The notes below the pieces were generated by a model. It did not search any database and was not told the origin of the DNA. It worked only from the letters and a program-made list of their open reading frames with translations. This document shows, in pieces, positions 5,847 to 7,992 of a stretch of DNA of 7,992 bases (the stretch's first letter is position 1; each line of letters opens with the position of its first letter). The position numbers and the translations under genes were made by a program. The stretch comes from Propionibacteriaceae bacterium (GTDB lineage: Bacteria; Actinomycetota; Actinomycetes; Propionibacteriales; Propionibacteriaceae), in NCBI GenBank assembly GCA_021323255.1, contig JAJTCL010000114.1, positions 1 to 7,992 of the forward strand, in the 5' to 3' direction.

Positions 5847-7709
5847 TCAGGCCTGTTTGGAGCGTGATCGGGCGCGGGCGCGGGCCGTCGCCGACAGCAC
5901 GACCTTCCGCATGCGCACCGCCTCGGGTGTCACTTCCAGGCACTCGTCAGCACGACAGAACTCCAACGCCTGCTCCAAGCTCATCAGCCGCGGCGGGACC
6001 AGCCGTTCCAACTCATCGCCCGTGGAGGAACGGACGTTGCTGAGTTTCTTCTCCCTGGTCGGGTTGACGTCCATGTCCTCGGCGCGGGCGTTCTCGCCGA
6101 TGATCATGCCCTCGTACACATCCGTGCCAGGAGCGACGAACAAGCTGCCGCGCTCCTGCAGGTTGAACAGCGCATACGAGGTGACTTGGCCTGAGCGGTC
6201 TGCCACCAGCGAGCCCGTCAGCCGGGTACGCAGATCGCCTGCCCAGGGTTCGTACGCCTCGAAAACGTGGTGCATCAGCCCGGTGCCACGGGTTTCGGTC
6301 AGGAACTCGGTACGAAAACCGATCAGCCCGCGAGCTGGCACGAGGTACTCCATGCGGACCCAGCCGGTGCCGTGGTTGACCATCTGTGCCAGCCTGCCGC
6401 GGCGGAGCCCGAGCAACTGGGTGACGACCCCAACAAAGTGTTCCGGAATGTCGATGGTCAGCCGTTCGACCGGCTCATGGACCTTGCCGGCGATCTCCCG
6501 AATCACCACCTGTGGCTTCCCGACGGTCACTTCGAAGGACTCACGGCGCATCGTCTCAACCAGGATCGCCAGTTGCAGTTCGCCACGGCCTTGCACCTCC
6601 CAGGTGTCCGGTCGTTCCGTGGGCAAGACCCGGATGGAAACATTCCCCACCAGTTCTGCATCCAGGCGCGCTTTCAGCAGCCGTGCTGTGAGGTGCTTGC
6701 CCGAACGGCCGGCAAGCGGGGACGTGTTGATGCCCATGGTCATCGAGATCGACGGCTCGTCCACGGTGATCAGCGGCAACGGTCTTGGGTCATCTGGATC
6801 GGAGAGCGTCTCACCGATCGTGATCTCCGGGATACCAGCGATGGCCACGATGTCCCCGGGTCCCGCCGACTCGGCAGGCTCTCGTTCCAGGGCATTGGTG
6901 ATCAACAACTCGGAGAGCCGGACGGTGCGGATGGTGCCGTCGGCGCGGCACCAGGCGACATTCTGATTGCGTCGCAAGGTTCCGGCGAGGACTCGGCATA
7001 AAGCCAGTCGCCCGAGGTACGGTGACGCGTCCAGGTTGGTCACGTGTGCCTGCAGCGTCGCTCCCGCCACATAGCTGGGTGCCGGGATGTGCTGCACGAT
7101 CGTGGCAAACAAGGGTGCGAGATCTTCACTGTCCGGCATCTCGCCGTTGGCCGGCGCGGTCAGCGATGCGCGACCGGCCTTGGCCGAGGCATAGACCACT
7201 GGAAAGTCGAGACCGTCACTGCTGTCCTCGTCCAGCAGGTCCAAAAAGAGGTCGTCGGTCTCCGCAACCACCTCTGCGATTCGGGCATCGTGGCGATCGA
7301 CCTTGTTCACCACCACGATGATCGGCAGCTTCTTGGCCAGAGCCTTGCGGAGTACGAAGCGGGTCTGAGGAAGCGGACCCTCAGAGGCGTCCACGAGTAG
7401 CAATACCCCATCGACCATTTCCAGTCCACGTTCAACTTCACCCCCGAAGTCTGCGTGGCCAGGCGTGTCAATGATGTTGATGGTGACAGTCGAACCGTCG
7501 GGCAGCCGGTGCCGTACGGCGGTGTTCTTGGCAAGGATGGTGATGCCCTTTTCCCGCTCCAGGTCCATGGAGTCCAGGACCCGCTTCTGGACAGCCTGAC
7601 CGGCGCGAAACGCCCCGGACTGCCAGAGCATCGCGTCGACTAGCGTCGTCTTGCCGTGGTCGACATGGGCGACGATCGCTACGTTCCGCAGGTCAGAACG
7701 GACGGACAA
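5847..7709 (-). CDS. typA: Translational GTPase TypA/BipA
   Basis: This 620-residue ribosome-associated GTPase of the EF-G/LepA superfamily acts in ribosome assembly and translation under stress. G motifs are AHVDHGKT (14-21, G1), KGIT with T57 (G2), DTPGH (81-85, G3), NKVD (135-138, G4) and SAK (175-177, G5). An EF-Tu-like domain II (about 217-305), an EF-G-like domain (about 315-395), domain V (about 412-488) and the BipA-specific C-terminal domain follow; PARGLIGFRTEFLTETRGTG (458-477) and TREKKLSNVRSS (551-562) identify TypA rather than LepA or EF-G. The length matches family members (607 in E. coli). The start is set at TTG 7709, giving MSVRSDLRNVAIVAHVDHGK, as in other actinobacterial TypA, with AGGAG 10 nt upstream. 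GTG 7718 is in frame but only 1 nt from AGGAG. A short basic ARARARSRSK tail closes the protein. Function is firm; only the start is open. Confidence 0.96.
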   Translation of the reverse strand: MSVRSDLRNVAIVAHVDHGKTTLVDAMLWQSGAFRAGQAVQKRVLDSMDLEREKGITILAKNTAVRHRLPDGSTVTINIIDTPGHADFGGEVERGLEMVDGVLLLVDASEGPLPQTRFVLRKALAKKLPIIVVVNKVDRHDARIAEVVAETDDLFLDLLDEDSSDGLDFPVVYASAKAGRASLTAPANGEMPDSEDLAPLFATIVQHIPAPSYVAGATLQAHVTNLDASPYLGRLALCRVLAGTLRRNQNVAWCRADGTIRTVRLSELLITNALEREPAESAGPGDIVAIAGIPEITIGETLSDPDDPRPLPLITVDEPSISMTMGINTSPLAGRSGKHLTARLLKARLDAELVGNVSIRVLPTERPDTWEVQGRGELQLAILVETMRRESFEVTVGKPQVVIREIAGKVHEPVERLTIDIPEHFVGVVTQLLGLRRGRLAQMVNHGTGWVRMEYLVPARGLIGFRTEFLTETRGTGLMHHVFEAYEPWAGDLRTRLTGSLVADRSGQVTSYALFNLQERGSLFVAPGTDVYEGMIIGENARAEDMDVNPTREKKLSNVRSSTGDELERLVPPRLMSLEQALEFCRADECLEVTPEAVRMRKVVLSATARARARSRSKQA

Positions 7710-7719
7710 AAGGGACACT

Positions 7720-7724
7720 CTCCT
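7720..7724 (-). promoter_or_regulatory. Shine-Dalgarno site deciding the typA start
   Basis: AGGAG on the minus strand lies 10 nt before TTG 7709 and 1 nt before GTG 7718. The spacing favours the TTG start, although 10 nt is at the long end of the normal range. Protein alignment is compatible with either start. Confidence 0.5.
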
Positions 7725-7743
7725 GGGCTTGGGCAACCCGGCG

Positions 7744-7749
7744 AGTCTA
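7744..7749 (-). promoter_or_regulatory. Putative -10 box of typA
   Basis: Read on the minus strand, TAGACT fits TAnnnT and would start transcription near 7737, leaving a leader of about 28 nt with the AGGAG site inside it. No convincing -35 element is visible 16-18 bp upstream, so the call rests on the -10 box and its position. Confidence 0.35.
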
Positions 7750-7850
7750 GGGCAGGCGGGGGGAATGGACCATGACACGGCTGGCGGCCAAGCACGCACT
7801 ACGGGATAGCTCCGGCCCATTCCGACCGGACGAGGCCACACCAACGAAGC

Positions 7851-7879
7851 TTGCGGTCTTGCCTGAAACACCGTATTTA
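7851..7879 (+). promoter_or_regulatory. Candidate sigma-70-type promoter for the right-edge gene
   Basis: TTGCGG (7851-7856) and TATTTA (7874-7879) are separated by 17 bp, a normal spacing for a housekeeping promoter. Transcription would begin near 7886 and leave about 43 nt before the ATG at 7929. It competes with the leaderless option at 7917-7922; both may be used. Confidence 0.35.
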
Positions 7880-7916
7880 GGTCATTGCCTCCGGGTAGCC
7901 GGACTTCTGTTCCCCG

Positions 7917-7922
7917 TACCCT
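7917..7922 (+). promoter_or_regulatory. Putative -10 box for a leaderless start at 7929
   Basis: TACCCT fits TAnnnT and ends 6 nt before ATG 7929, the spacing expected when transcription starts on the initiation codon. No Shine-Dalgarno sequence precedes the ATG. There is no clear -35 element at the usual distance. Confidence 0.4.
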
Positions 7923-7928
7923 TGCCCT

Positions 7929-7992
7929 ATGGCGGGCAGCACAGACTGGTTCCGAGACTCGTTCCGAACTGAGTATGAGAAGCAGAACGCGG
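7929..7992 (+). CDS. Partial unidentified gene, 5' end only
   Basis: An ATG at 7929 opens a frame that runs off the right edge after 21 codons: MAGSTDWFRDSFRTEYEKQNA. The peptide is hydrophilic with aromatic and charged residues, and shows no signal peptide or lipobox, so it does not look like the LpqW-type lipoprotein found beside typA in mycobacteria. I do not recognise the family. Support for a real start comes from the TACCCT box 6 nt upstream, the divergent arrangement with typA, and codons with mainly G/C third positions. Confidence 0.55.
   Translation, partial: MAGSTDWFRDSFRTEYEKQNA

Noticed and set aside
5566..5943. Minus-strand open frame in the gap downstream of typA, considered as a gene or decayed gene
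   Set aside because: It starts inside typA in another frame, runs through the terminator hairpin, has no ribosome site, and shows no recognisable motif.
5830..6966. A long plus-strand open frame of 378 codons opposite typA
   Set aside because: It lies wholly antisense to the highly conserved TypA, is rich in Ser/Arg/Thr as expected of an antisense shadow, and matches no family.

Overview
The window looks like chromosomal DNA of a high-GC actinobacterium. The evidence is G/C-ending codons throughout, GTG/TTG starts, leaderless-looking promoters, and two gene pairings also known from Mycobacterium tuberculosis: a beta-phosphoglucomutase next to a GH65 phosphorylase (like Rv3400-Rv3401), and a small XRE regulator directly before an HbhA-type protein (like Rv0474-Rv0475). 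The protein differences argue against Mycobacterium itself. I cannot fix the genus from this sequence. I see no mobile elements, CRISPR array, tRNA or rRNA.

Layout, left to right. (1) A minus-strand L-asparaginase of the Rhizobium etli type (44-1045). (2) An 85-bp divergent promoter region with two inverted repeats. (3) A plus-strand two-gene operon, beta-phosphoglucomutase (1131-1847) and a GH65 disaccharide phosphorylase (1844-4348), joined by an ATGA overlap. (4) A short gap holding an 18-bp perfect palindrome built on TTGCAA hexamers, then an XRE-family regulator (4406-4849) overlapping by 8 nt an HbhA-like coiled-coil protein (4842-5528) that ends in a decapeptide repeat. (5) A 318-bp gap with one long hairpin. 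(6) The minus-strand translational GTPase TypA/BipA (5847-7709), convergent with the HbhA-like gene. (7) A divergent promoter region and the first 21 codons of an unidentified plus-strand gene (7929 to the edge).

How the genes work together. The GH65 enzyme should split an alpha-linked glucose disaccharide with phosphate to give beta-glucose 1-phosphate, which the beta-phosphoglucomutase converts to glucose 6-phosphate. Together they are a compact cytosolic route into glycolysis that saves one ATP; the disaccharide is not certain. The regulator and HbhA-like protein appear translationally coupled, and the palindrome is a likely operator for autoregulation. Asparaginase and TypA are separate housekeeping or metabolic units.

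Most of the window is ordinary conserved actinobacterial sequence. The least ordinary parts are the HbhA-like protein, whose usual lysine-rich tail is replaced by a Ser/Gly/Pro/acidic 10-residue repeat, and the TTGCAA palindrome in front of its regulator.
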